Of a stretch of 64,000 bases of DNA, positions 46,794 to 55,991 are shown in pieces. The notes below the pieces were generated by a model that saw nothing but the letters and a program-made list of their open reading frames with translations, did no database searches and was not told where the DNA came from. The stretch comes from a bacterium (GTDB lineage: Bacteria; Pseudomonadota; Alphaproteobacteria; SP197). The DNA is taken from positions 1-64,000 of the forward strand of contig JAPPGE010000031.1 of the NCBI GenBank assembly GCA_028821455.1, in the 5' to 3' direction. Each line of letters starts with the position of its first letter. Positions within the stretch are counted from its first letter, which is position 1. Made by a program: the position numbers and the translations under genes.

Positions 46794-47319
46794 GCGACCC
46801 ACAGCATCCTCTCCGTTTTCGTGGCCCGCCCGAGTATGCCCAAGAGCGAACCGGGGACAAGGCTTGTGTTCCCGGCTGCTCCGCGTTCTGGTGGTGGCGA
46901 TCGCCTTTCCGGCGGCCGCGGAGGATCCGGTCACGTTTGCCAGGGACGTCCTGGAGGTCGTCACCGCGGACAACCGGTCCTGGACATTCCACGTGGACCT
47001 CGCCGTCACGCCTCAACAGCGTTCCCGCGGGCTCATGTTTCGCAAGACCATGGCCGATGACGAGGGCATGCTGTTTCTCTACACCAGGGAGGCATCGCGC
47101 AGCTTCTGGATGAAGAACACCTATCTTCCCCTTGACATCATCTTTCTCGACCGCCACGGGGTGATCGTCTCCATCGCCGCCGATGCCCGGCCGCTCGACG
47201 AGACGACCATCCCTTCCGGCCTGCCTGCGGCCGGAGTCCTCGAGGTTCTCGCCGGCACGGCACGGCGGCTGGGTCTCGAACCGGGCGACCGTGTGATTCA
47301 CCGCGCTTTCGATCCCTGA
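46792..47319 (+). CDS. DUF192 family protein, probably exported; start uncertain
   Basis: TPQQRSRGLMFRKTMADDEGMLFLYTREASRSFWMKNTYLPLDIIFLD. Confidence 0.85.
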   Translation: MRPTASSPFSWPARVCPRANRGQGLCSRLLRVLVVAIAFPAAAEDPVTFARDVLEVVTADNRSWTFHVDLAVTPQQRSRGLMFRKTMADDEGMLFLYTREASRSFWMKNTYLPLDIIFLDRHGVIVSIAADARPLDETTIPSGLPAAGVLEVLAGTARRLGLEPGDRVIHRAFDP

Positions 47320-47376
47320 GCGAGAGACCCGATGGCGCCACCTGATGACTTTGCAACACGGGAGAACTCCTGAACC

Positions 47377-48072
47377 ATGATGCTCACGCCCGCGGAAATC
47401 GACCGGTTGACCCTCTTCTCGGCAGCGGAGCTCGCACGCAAGCGAAGGGCCCGGGGCCTCAGGCTCAATCAGCCCGAAGCGGTGGCGCTCATTGCCGACG
47501 AAATCATGGAGGCGGCCCGAGACGGACACACCCTCGCCGAAGTCCGCAGTGCCGCCGCGGCACTCCTGACGACCGATGACGTGCTCCCCGGCGTGGCGGA
47601 GATGATCGATCTCGTCAACGTCGATGCCCAGTTTGACGACGGCCTGAAGACGGTAACCGTCTGGCAGCCGGTACGTCCCGGAAGCAAGGCGGCGGATACC
47701 GCCTGCCGTCCCGGCGAGGTGCTTGTCGGCGACGGCGACATCACCCTCAACGACGGCAGCGCGAAGACCGAGGTCACCGTCCTCAACAGGGGCGACCGGC
47801 CGGTCCACGTGGCCAGCCACTATCACTTCTTCGAGGCCAACCGCGATCTCGAGTTCGATCGCAGATCGGCCTTCGGCAAGCGTCTCGATCTTCCCGCCGG
47901 AGCGAGCGCCCGGTTCGATCCGGGTGAACACCGCACGGTAGTACTGACCGTCATTGCCGGAAACGGAGACATCCAGGGGTTCAATCGCCTTACCGAAGGC
48001 AACATCGACGATCCGGCCGTACGGGAACGGGCTCTTGCCCGGGCCCGCGAGCGCGGATTTCGGGGGGCCTGA
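47377..48072 (+). CDS. ureAB: Urease gamma-beta fusion subunit (UreAB)
   Basis: MMLTPAEIDRLTLFSAAELARKRRARGLRLNQPEAVALIADE (gamma) joined to HVASHYHFFEANRDLEFDR and NRGDRPVHV (beta). Confidence 0.93.
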   Translation: MMLTPAEIDRLTLFSAAELARKRRARGLRLNQPEAVALIADEIMEAARDGHTLAEVRSAAAALLTTDDVLPGVAEMIDLVNVDAQFDDGLKTVTVWQPVRPGSKAADTACRPGEVLVGDGDITLNDGSAKTEVTVLNRGDRPVHVASHYHFFEANRDLEFDRRSAFGKRLDLPAGASARFDPGEHRTVVLTVIAGNGDIQGFNRLTEGNIDDPAVRERALARARERGFRGA

Positions 48073-48074
48073 CC

Positions 48075-49784
48075 ATGGCTACGATGACCCGGGAACGCTA
48101 TGCGGCCCTCTTCGGACCGACCACGGGAGACCGCATCCGTCTTGGCGACACCAGTCTTCTTGCCCGCATCGAACACGACCACGCCACCCATGGCGAGGAA
48201 GGGATCACGGGCCTCGGCAAGACCCTGCGTGGCGACGCCGGCATTCACGGCGGCCTCAGACTCGACGAGGGAGCTCTCGAGACCGTCTTTTGCAATGTCG
48301 TGGTCATGTGCCCTGTCGGCGGCATCTACAAGGCGGACGTCGGCGTGCGCGACGGCCGCATCCATGCCATCGGCAAGGCCGGCAATCCCGCCTTCATGGC
48401 CGGCGTCTCGCCAGACATGGTGATCGGTCCGGGAACCAAGCACATCAACGGACAGGGACTGATCGCCACGCCGGGAGGGATCGACGTCCACGCCCACTAC
48501 CTGCAGCCGGCCGAGGTGTGGCACGCGCTTTCGGCCGGTCTGACCACCATGATCGGCGGTGGATTTGCGGGATGCTGGACCACCGACAGTGGCGGTGGCT
48601 GGGCGAACTCCATCATGCTGCAGGCGACCCGGCGCTATCCGATGAACTTCGGACTCTTCAGCCGCGGCGGCGCCAGCCGGCCTGCCGCCATCGAGGAACA
48701 GCTGGCCTCCGGGGTCATCGGCGTGAAGATCCACGAGGACCTCGGGGCCACGCCGGCTCTCATCGACACCTGTCTCGGCGTTGCCGACCGCCTGGACTTC
48801 CAGGTCCAGCTGCACACCGACTCGATGAACGAATCGGGGTTTTACGAGACAACGATGGAGGCCATCGCGGGCCGTACCATTCACATGTACCACACCGAGG
48901 GCGCCGGTGGCGGACACGCGCCCGACATCATCCGCTGCAACGGAGAACGCCATTGCCTGCCGTCCTCCACCACGCCCACCAATCCCTTCACCCTCAATGC
49001 CCTGGGCGAGCACATGGACATGATGATGCTGTGCCACACCCTGAGAGGGGATGTGCCGGAGGATGTCGCCTTCGCCGAGAGCCGGCTGCGCCCCCAGTCC
49101 ATGGCCGCCGAGGACGTGCTGCATGATCTCGGCGCCATCTCCATGGCCGGTTCTGACGCCGAGGGGATGGGTCGGGTCATGGATGTGATCGCCGGCATGT
49201 GGCGCCTCGCCTCGGCGATGAAGGATCGCCGGGGGCCGCTTGCCGATGAACCCTTCGACAATGCGGACAATGCCCGGATCCTGCGTTATCTCGCCAAGGT
49301 GACCATCAATCCTGCCATCACCTTCGGCATCGCCGGGGATATCGGCAGCATCGAGGTCGGCAAGATTGCCGATATCGTCCTGTGGCGTCCGGAGTTCTTC
49401 GGGGTCAAGGCACAGCAGGTCTTCAAGGCCGGCGCCGAGGTGTGGAGTCCGTCGGGCACGGCCGCAGCATCGCTGTCGATAAGCGAACCCCTCATGTATC
49501 GCGAGTCCTGGCCCGCCTGCGGCGGCGGTCCCGACCGGGTGTCGTTCCTCTTCGTCCATCCCCTTGCCATCGACAGCGGTCTCGATCGAAGGCTCGGCCT
49601 CGGCCGGACATTGCTGCCGGCAACGGGAACGCGGCATCTTTCCAAGAAGGACATGGTCCGCAATGATGCCCTGCCGCAAATCAGGGTCGATCCGGGAACC
49701 TTCGAAGTCCATGCCGACGGCGTTCTCCTCGACGTCCCTCCCATCCATCACGTGGCTCTCTCCAGGCGCTATTTCCTCTTGTGA
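48075..49784 (+). CDS. ureC: Urease alpha subunit, divergent (UreC)
   Basis: GGIDVHAHYL, GVIGVKIHEDLGATP, LHTDSMNESGF, HMYHTEGAGGGHAPDII, CHTL, FAESRLR, IEVGKIADIVLW. Confidence 0.9.
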   Translation: MATMTRERYAALFGPTTGDRIRLGDTSLLARIEHDHATHGEEGITGLGKTLRGDAGIHGGLRLDEGALETVFCNVVVMCPVGGIYKADVGVRDGRIHAIGKAGNPAFMAGVSPDMVIGPGTKHINGQGLIATPGGIDVHAHYLQPAEVWHALSAGLTTMIGGGFAGCWTTDSGGGWANSIMLQATRRYPMNFGLFSRGGASRPAAIEEQLASGVIGVKIHEDLGATPALIDTCLGVADRLDFQVQLHTDSMNESGFYETTMEAIAGRTIHMYHTEGAGGGHAPDIIRCNGERHCLPSSTTPTNPFTLNALGEHMDMMMLCHTLRGDVPEDVAFAESRLRPQSMAAEDVLHDLGAISMAGSDAEGMGRVMDVIAGMWRLASAMKDRRGPLADEPFDNADNARILRYLAKVTINPAITFGIAGDIGSIEVGKIADIVLWRPEFFGVKAQQVFKAGAEVWSPSGTAAASLSISEPLMYRESWPACGGGPDRVSFLFVHPLAIDSGLDRRLGLGRTLLPATGTRHLSKKDMVRNDALPQIRVDPGTFEVHADGVLLDVPPIHHVALSRRYFLL

Positions 49785-49910
49785 CGGTTTCGGCGCCAGC
49801 CTGATTCCGGCGCCGGCCTGGGCGTCACCGGAAATCGGTATTTTCGGACTGGATTCACGCGCTCCGATGGGGCATAGGCGGCAGCCTCATCTGCGCGGGG
49901 ACTGTCGCCC

Positions 49911-51167
49911 TTGATTGCAGCAATCTTCGGTGTCTGGGCAGTCATCGTCAGCATCTCCCTGCTGATGTCCGGCAACGCGCTCCAGGGCTCGCTTCTCGGC
50001 CTGAGAGCGCCGTCTGCCGGCTTTCCGGACCTGGTGACCGGCATCATCATGTCGAGCTACTACTTCGGGTTCGTCTTCGGAGCTCTCGCGGTGCCCCGTC
50101 TCGTCGAGCGCGTGGGCCACATCCGCGTGTTCACGGCGCTCGCCTCGCTCGCCTCGATTTCGGCCCTGGGCCACGCGGTTGTTGTCGATGCCCCCGTGTG
50201 GGCGGTGCTGCGCATTCTCACCGGCTTCTGCAACATCGGCCTCTTCATCATCGCCGAAAGCTGGCTGAACGACCGCTCGACAAACGAGACACGCGGTCAG
50301 TTGCTTGGCGTCTACATGATCGCCATGTCCGGCTCGATGGCAGTCGGCCCCTTGCTCCTCAACGTTGCGGATCCGGCCGGCCCTGTCCTCTTCATGACCG
50401 CATCAATCCTCGTCTCCCTGGCCGTGTTGCCGGTGTCGCTCACCACCTATCCCGCACCACGCTTCGAGAACCCGGCCAGACTGGGTGTCGTCGAACTGGT
50501 GAAAACATCGCCACTGGGAGTCGCCGGGTGCTTCACCAATGGCGCCACCTCGGGGGCTCTTGTCTGGCTGGCGTCACTCTACGCCACGGGCCTTGGCATG
50601 GACGTCGGCAATGTTTCCCTCTTCATGGCGGCCACCATCGTCGGCGGCATCGTCCTGATCTGGCCGATCGGCCGACTGAGCGACCGCTTCGATCGCCGGA
50701 AGATCCTGACGATCGTGGCTTTCACGGGCGGTGCCGCCGCCAGCCTTGCTGCTCTCTTCGCCGGTCCCGAACCCCTGATCCAGATCATCGCCGTGGCGGT
50801 TGTCGGGTGTTTCCTGTCGCCGCTCTATTCGCTCTCGATCGCGCACACGAACGATCATCTCAGGCCGGAACAGATGGTGGCCGCCTCCAGCGGACTGCTG
50901 CTCGCCGCCGGGGTCGGCGGCATCCTCGGGCCGACCGTCGCCGGCGCGATGATGCAGATCGCCGGGCCGGCAGGCTACTTCTGGTTCCCGGCGTCAGCGA
51001 TGTTGCTGCTTGGCGGCTTCGCCCTCTACCGCATGACGCGTCGCGCACCGGTGCCGATGGAGGAACAGCGCGATTTCGTGACGGTGGTGAGAACCTCCCA
51101 GGTGCTGACCGAATCGGCCCTGCGCGACCACATGGACCGCGATCTGGGACGCACGGCCAAGTGGTAG
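49911..51167 (+). CDS. MFS transporter (YcaD-like)
   Basis: About 12 TM, SYYFGFVFGALAVPRLVERVGHIRVF, GRLSDRFDRRKIL; TTG start. Confidence 0.83.
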   Translation: MIAAIFGVWAVIVSISLLMSGNALQGSLLGLRAPSAGFPDLVTGIIMSSYYFGFVFGALAVPRLVERVGHIRVFTALASLASISALGHAVVVDAPVWAVLRILTGFCNIGLFIIAESWLNDRSTNETRGQLLGVYMIAMSGSMAVGPLLLNVADPAGPVLFMTASILVSLAVLPVSLTTYPAPRFENPARLGVVELVKTSPLGVAGCFTNGATSGALVWLASLYATGLGMDVGNVSLFMAATIVGGIVLIWPIGRLSDRFDRRKILTIVAFTGGAAASLAALFAGPEPLIQIIAVAVVGCFLSPLYSLSIAHTNDHLRPEQMVAASSGLLLAAGVGGILGPTVAGAMMQIAGPAGYFWFPASAMLLLGGFALYRMTRRAPVPMEEQRDFVTVVRTSQVLTESALRDHMDRDLGRTAKW

Positions 51168-51293
51168 GCCGATACACCGGTCGCGGGCATTGCCTCTCGT
51201 CGCCCGTTGCCCTCATTCTTGGCCGGCACCCGCCCGCCAGGGATCATCCGTTCCCGATGCCACCCGAACCCTTCACATCGCAGGCCGCCTGAC

Positions 51294-53408
51294 ATGTCCC
51301 GCGCGGCCCGTCACGCCAACCTCCGGCGCGCCCTCTATCCGAGGAGCATTTGCTACATCGGCGGCTCCTTCCTCGAACCGGCCATTGCCGCGACACGCAA
51401 CCTGGGGTTTGCCGGGAGTATCCGCGTCATCAATCCACGACGGCAGGAGATCGCCGGCGAACGCTGCCTGGAATCCATCGACGAACTCGACGCGCCACCC
51501 GACGTCGTCTTCCTGGCGGTCAACCGGGAGATGACCAATGAGTTGATCGTCGAGCTCGATGACATGGGGGCCGGGGGTGCCGTCTGCTATGCGGCAGGCT
51601 ATGCGGAAATCGGTGGAGAGGGCCTCGTCCTTGAACAGGAACTTCGGCGGCGGGCGGGCAATCTCGCGGTCATCGGACCCAACTGCTACGGCTTCAACAA
51701 CTTCGTCAGCGGCGCTCTGGTGATGGCGACGCCGACCCTGGGGGAAAGAACCGTCAGGGGGTGCGCGTTCATCGGACAGAGTGGCAACATCTGCATCAAC
51801 GTCGCCAACGGCCGGCGCGGCACGCCGCTCTCCCACGTCATTTCCTGCGGCAACCAGGCCGTTCTCGACTTTGCCGACTACATCGAGGTTCTCGTCGACG
51901 ATCCTGCCGTCACCTCGTTCGCTCTCTTCATGGAAACCCTGCCCGACGCCGCGGCCTTCAGCCGGGCCGCGGTGCGCGCCCTCGAGGCCGGCAAGCCCAT
52001 CATCGTGCTCAAGTCCGGCGTCTCCAGGAGGGGCGCTTCCATGGCCTTGAGTCACACCGCGTCCCTTGCCGGCGATGACAGGTTCTACCAGGCGCTCTTC
52101 GACCGGCTCAACATCATCCGGGTGGAGACTCCGGAAGATCTGCTTGAAACCGCAAAGGTGGTGTCGGTGACGGGAATTCCCGAAGGTCTCCGGCTTGCCG
52201 TGATGACATGTTCGGGGGGCGATTCGGGATGCGTGGCCGATATCGTGGAACCCCTGGGCATCGAGTTGCCGGAGCTCGACCAGCGCCAGCATGACGACAT
52301 CGCCCGTCACATGCAGGCCTTCACGACGATTGCCAATCCGCTCGACTACAACACCTCCAACTGGGGCCGGCAGGATGTCCTCGAAGCCATCTTTCCCGTG
52401 ATGCTGCGCCAGGGGGTCGACGCCGGACTGCTGGTGGTCGACGCGATCGCCGATGTGGAACAACTGCCTGACACCCGCTCGCAGGACGACGGGGCCGCGG
52501 CGGCCATGCGCGCGTTCCACACGTCGGTGCTCCGACACGGCATTCCTGGCGTCATCACCTCGTCAGTCCCCGACAACACCTCCATCAGGCTCCGCAAGCA
52601 GTTTCACGAGGCCGGCATCGCCATGACCCACGGCATCAGGGCAGGCACGCTCTCCCTGGCGCGGGCGTGCCTCTACGGCACCAGGCGGCGCGCGGTCCTG
52701 TCCAGCCCGGCACCGGTCGATCGTGTCCTTGCAGGGCCGGTCCCCCTTGCCGGCGACGTGCGGACCCTTGACGAGCGGGAAGGCAAGAAGGTTCTCGCCG
52801 ACGCCGGACTGACAATCCCGTCCGGTGAGTGCGTCCGTCCCGCAGCCGCCGCCTCCGCCGCCGAGCGCATCGGCTATCCAGCGGTCGTGAAGGCACTGTC
52901 AGCCAGGATCGCCCACAAGACCGAGGCCGGCGGGGTCACCCTCAACCTCGGCGATCACCACGAGGTCGCCCGGGCGGCGGAGACCATCGCCCGCAAGACC
53001 GGCGTCAGGGAGGTCCTGGTTGAAGCCATGGTCACCGGCCACGTGGCCGAGATGATCATCGGCGTGACGCGCGACAACACTTTCGGGCAGGTGCTGATCA
53101 TTGGCGCCGGCGGCACCTTCGTCGAGCTAGTCGAGGACTCCGTCGTCCTGCTTCTCCCCCTCGAACGCGATGACGTGTATCGGGCCATCGGATCGCTGAA
53201 GGTGTCGCGCCTTCTGGGCGGCTACAGGGGAGCACCGCCTGGTGATGTGGAGGCCCTCGTTGATGCCGTCGTGGCCGTGGCCGCTCTTGCCGCAACACAC
53301 CGTGAGAGCCTCGTGGAACTCGACATCAACCCGCTTCTCGTCATGCCCCGGGATGGCGGCGTCGTGGTTGCCGATTGCATGATGAGAATGACCGGAACGG
53401 AGACCTGA
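51294..53408 (+). CDS. NDP-forming acetate--CoA ligase/acyl-CoA synthetase family protein
   Basis: LYPRSICYIGGS, GPNCYGFNNF, SHTASLAGDD, ATP-grasp C-terminal EAMVTGHVAEMIIGVTRDNTFGQVLIIGAGGTFVELV. Confidence 0.88.
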   Translation: MSRAARHANLRRALYPRSICYIGGSFLEPAIAATRNLGFAGSIRVINPRRQEIAGERCLESIDELDAPPDVVFLAVNREMTNELIVELDDMGAGGAVCYAAGYAEIGGEGLVLEQELRRRAGNLAVIGPNCYGFNNFVSGALVMATPTLGERTVRGCAFIGQSGNICINVANGRRGTPLSHVISCGNQAVLDFADYIEVLVDDPAVTSFALFMETLPDAAAFSRAAVRALEAGKPIIVLKSGVSRRGASMALSHTASLAGDDRFYQALFDRLNIIRVETPEDLLETAKVVSVTGIPEGLRLAVMTCSGGDSGCVADIVEPLGIELPELDQRQHDDIARHMQAFTTIANPLDYNTSNWGRQDVLEAIFPVMLRQGVDAGLLVVDAIADVEQLPDTRSQDDGAAAAMRAFHTSVLRHGIPGVITSSVPDNTSIRLRKQFHEAGIAMTHGIRAGTLSLARACLYGTRRRAVLSSPAPVDRVLAGPVPLAGDVRTLDEREGKKVLADAGLTIPSGECVRPAAAASAAERIGYPAVVKALSARIAHKTEAGGVTLNLGDHHEVARAAETIARKTGVREVLVEAMVTGHVAEMIIGVTRDNTFGQVLIIGAGGTFVELVEDSVVLLLPLERDDVYRAIGSLKVSRLLGGYRGAPPGDVEALVDAVVAVAALAATHRESLVELDINPLLVMPRDGGVVVADCMMRMTGTET

Positions 53409-53411
53409 ATC

Positions 53412-54209
53412 ATGAGTGACGTGGTCCATTGCGAACGCCGGGGCAAGGTCCTCGAGATCACCATCGACAATCCGCCGGCCAATGCCATCGGCCGCAAGGT
53501 GACGGCGGGTCTTTCCCGGGCCTTCGCGACATTGCGCGACGACCCCCATCTCCTGGTGGGTATCGTCACCGGCGCCGGCGACAAGTTCTTTTCTCCAGGT
53601 TGGGATCTCAAGGAGGCGGCCCGCGACTTCGATGCCGGCGGCGCGCTCGAGGATGACAAGGTCGACGGCGGATTCGCCGGGATCACGGAGATGTGGAACC
53701 TCTACAAACCGGTCATTGCCGCGATCAACGGGTATGCCGTGGGCGGCGGCTGGGAAATCGCCCTGGCCAGCGACATCCAGTACGCGGTGCCCCACGCCAC
53801 CTTCTTCATCCCGGACGTGCACATGGGCTTCATCGCCGACGCTGGCGCCATCCAGATCCTGCCCCGGCGCCTGCCCCATTCGGTCGCCATGGACATCCTG
53901 CTCAGCGGCCGCCGCATGGACGCCGAGGAGGCCCTCAAGTGGGGTCTTGTCAACGAGATCGTGGAGGCGGACGACCTGATGACCAGGGCCCGTGAAACCG
54001 CGGATCACCTCGCCGAGGGTGGGCCGCTGGCGCTGCAGGCCACCAAGGAGGCGGTACGCCACACCATGCACATGTCAGTTCCCGACTGTTTCCGGACACT
54101 GCGTGGGGGCGGCCTGCCGATCTACTCGCGCATGCTCGCCAGCGACGACGCCAAGGAAGGCCCGCGCGCCTTTGCGGAAAAGCGCAAGCCCCGGTTCACT
54201 GGACGATAG
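53412..54209 (+). CDS. Enoyl-CoA hydratase/isomerase family protein
   Basis: ITIDNPPANAIG, VIAAINGYAVGGGWEIALASDIQYAV, ALQATKEAV. Confidence 0.92.
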   Translation: MSDVVHCERRGKVLEITIDNPPANAIGRKVTAGLSRAFATLRDDPHLLVGIVTGAGDKFFSPGWDLKEAARDFDAGGALEDDKVDGGFAGITEMWNLYKPVIAAINGYAVGGGWEIALASDIQYAVPHATFFIPDVHMGFIADAGAIQILPRRLPHSVAMDILLSGRRMDAEEALKWGLVNEIVEADDLMTRARETADHLAEGGPLALQATKEAVRHTMHMSVPDCFRTLRGGGLPIYSRMLASDDAKEGPRAFAEKRKPRFTGR

Positions 54210-54223
54210 GCCGGAGACCCTGA

Positions 54224-54994
54224 TCAGCCGCCTCGCACGAAGGTCTCGCGGCCGCCGCTGACATTGAGAATGGCGCCCGTGACGTAGGCTGCCTCGTCGG
54301 AACACATCCACAGGACCGCCGTGGCGATGTCGCCGACGTCACCGATGCGGCCCAACGGAACGGCACGCTTGCCGAGTTCGATCACCTCGTCCTGTCCCAT
54401 GCCATCGTCCCAGATCTCCGTCTTGATGAGGCCGGGACGCACGCAGCAAACGCGAATGCCTTCCCCCGCCACTTCCTTGGCGAGACCCAGGGTGAGGGAA
54501 TCGAGTCCGCCCTTGGTCGAAGCATAGACGACGTCACCCGGCAATCCGCCGTAGACACCGGAGATCGATGACACGTTGACGATGACGCCACCGGTGCCGC
54601 CCCTTGCCGTCGACATGCGGCGGATCGCCTGGCGACTGGTCAGCGCCGGCCCCAGGAGATTCGTGTCGATGATCCTCCTGACCGTGTCGACCTCGTGATC
54701 AGCCAACGGCGTCTCGACTGAGATTCCGGCGTTGTTGACCAGGACCGCCGGCGCACCGAGCAGGCGGTCGGTCTCCTCGAAGAGAGACTCGATGTCATCG
54801 GGCCGGGACACGTCGGCACGGATGGCTGCGGCGCGCCGGCCTTCAGCCCGGACCGACTCCGCCACCTCTTCGGCGCGGTCCCTGGATGCGGAGTAGTTGA
54901 CCGCAACATCATAGCCCCGCCTGCCGGCCAGGCGGGCAATCTCCGCACCGATTCCGCGGCTGCCTCCGGTGACGATCATGACCCCTTGCGACAT
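54224..54994 (-). CDS. SDR family oxidoreductase (FabG-like)
   Basis: MIVTGGSRGIGAEIA, NNAGIS, YASTKGG. Confidence 0.88.
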   Translation of the reverse strand: MSQGVMIVTGGSRGIGAEIARLAGRRGYDVAVNYSASRDRAEEVAESVRAEGRRAAAIRADVSRPDDIESLFEETDRLLGAPAVLVNNAGISVETPLADHEVDTVRRIIDTNLLGPALTSRQAIRRMSTARGGTGGVIVNVSSISGVYGGLPGDVVYASTKGGLDSLTLGLAKEVAGEGIRVCCVRPGLIKTEIWDDGMGQDEVIELGKRAVPLGRIGDVGDIATAVLWMCSDEAAYVTGAILNVSGGRETFVRGG

Positions 54995-55007
54995 CGATGA
55001 TCTCCGC

Positions 55008-55919
55008 TCAGACCGGTTCGCGGCGCAGCGACTGCGCCATGCAGTGAACACCGCCACCGCCACGGGTGTAGCAGTCCACGTCGGGGTCATAGACAGTGAA
55101 GCCAAGGGCCTTCAGACGGGCCACCAGGTCCCTGGCATGGGCTGGCGCAATGACCCGGTCATTGCCCAGGGAGACGACGTTGCAGGCCAGCGCCATGGTG
55201 TCGGGATAGTTCACCGGCACGATCTCGATCCCCTTCGCCTTCAGCCAGTCGACGGTGGCCGGTTCGGTCGTGTCCAGACAGACCGCGCAGAGCTTCTCGG
55301 CCAGCATGCAGACCATGAGATCGATATGCACGTAGTGTTCGGCGATCGGTGTCACGCGGACTTCCCAGCCCTCCCTCTCGAACCACTGACTCACCTGGTG
55401 CGCCGACTGTTCCTGGGTGCGTTCGCCGCACCAGCCAATGAGGACGCAACCCGGCTCGATGATGTCGAAGTCGCCTCCTTCGAAGGACCCCGCCGTCACC
55501 ATGTCGAAAATCGGAATGCCATTGTCGACGTAGAAGCGGATGACCGGTCCGTATTCGCCGCGCCGCCACCACTGCGCCATCTGGGTGACCACGGCGCCAT
55601 AAGGTGTCATGAAGGAGGAATCCCTTGCGAAGACCTGGTAGGGAAGGTCACGGTCGGCTTCCAGCCAGTGCACCTTCACACCCGCTTCCTCATAGGCATC
55701 GACCATCTCGCGGTGCTGTTTCATGGCCAGCTGTGCGTCGAACCGGTCCCCTCGCTTGAGAGTGGCCCTGGAGATGGAACTCGTGGGGAGCCAGTGGAAG
55801 TGGTCGGCCGGCCCGAGCAGGACGTCGGTCAGGACACCGTATTCGGAATTGCATCCCCACTCGGTGAGTTGAGGAGTATTTCCTTCCGGCTCGCGGCAGC
55901 GAAGAGGATTGGAGGCCAT
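55008..55919 (-). CDS. Arginine deiminase/amidinotransferase-fold family protein
   Basis: FARDSSF, GSFEGGDFDII, HYVHIDLMVCML, C-terminal catalytic-type GGGGVHCMAQSLRR. Confidence 0.8.
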   Translation of the reverse strand: MASNPLRCREPEGNTPQLTEWGCNSEYGVLTDVLLGPADHFHWLPTSSISRATLKRGDRFDAQLAMKQHREMVDAYEEAGVKVHWLEADRDLPYQVFARDSSFMTPYGAVVTQMAQWWRRGEYGPVIRFYVDNGIPIFDMVTAGSFEGGDFDIIEPGCVLIGWCGERTQEQSAHQVSQWFEREGWEVRVTPIAEHYVHIDLMVCMLAEKLCAVCLDTTEPATVDWLKAKGIEIVPVNYPDTMALACNVVSLGNDRVIAPAHARDLVARLKALGFTVYDPDVDCYTRGGGGVHCMAQSLRREPV

Positions 55920-55991
55920 GGCGGTTTCCCGTTCCCGTACGAAGTGCGGGAGGCTACCATCCGCGTTTCATGTGCTTCAAGGAGATCGACC

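Noticed and set aside
47823-49751. 642-aa minus-strand ORF
   Set aside because: Antisense to urease alpha; His/Asp/Gly-rich composition typical of shadow frames.
49785-49910. GTGACG...GGCGCC...GGCGCC...CGTCAC partial inverted repeat after ureC
   Set aside because: Imperfect and GC-rich; could be a terminator, but pairing is expected by chance at this composition.
54969-55991. N-terminal extension of the ThDP enzyme ORF
   Set aside because: Antisense to the deiminase-fold gene; the true start is the ATG at 55992 (MAGGNLSRGQALMQLVRAYG).
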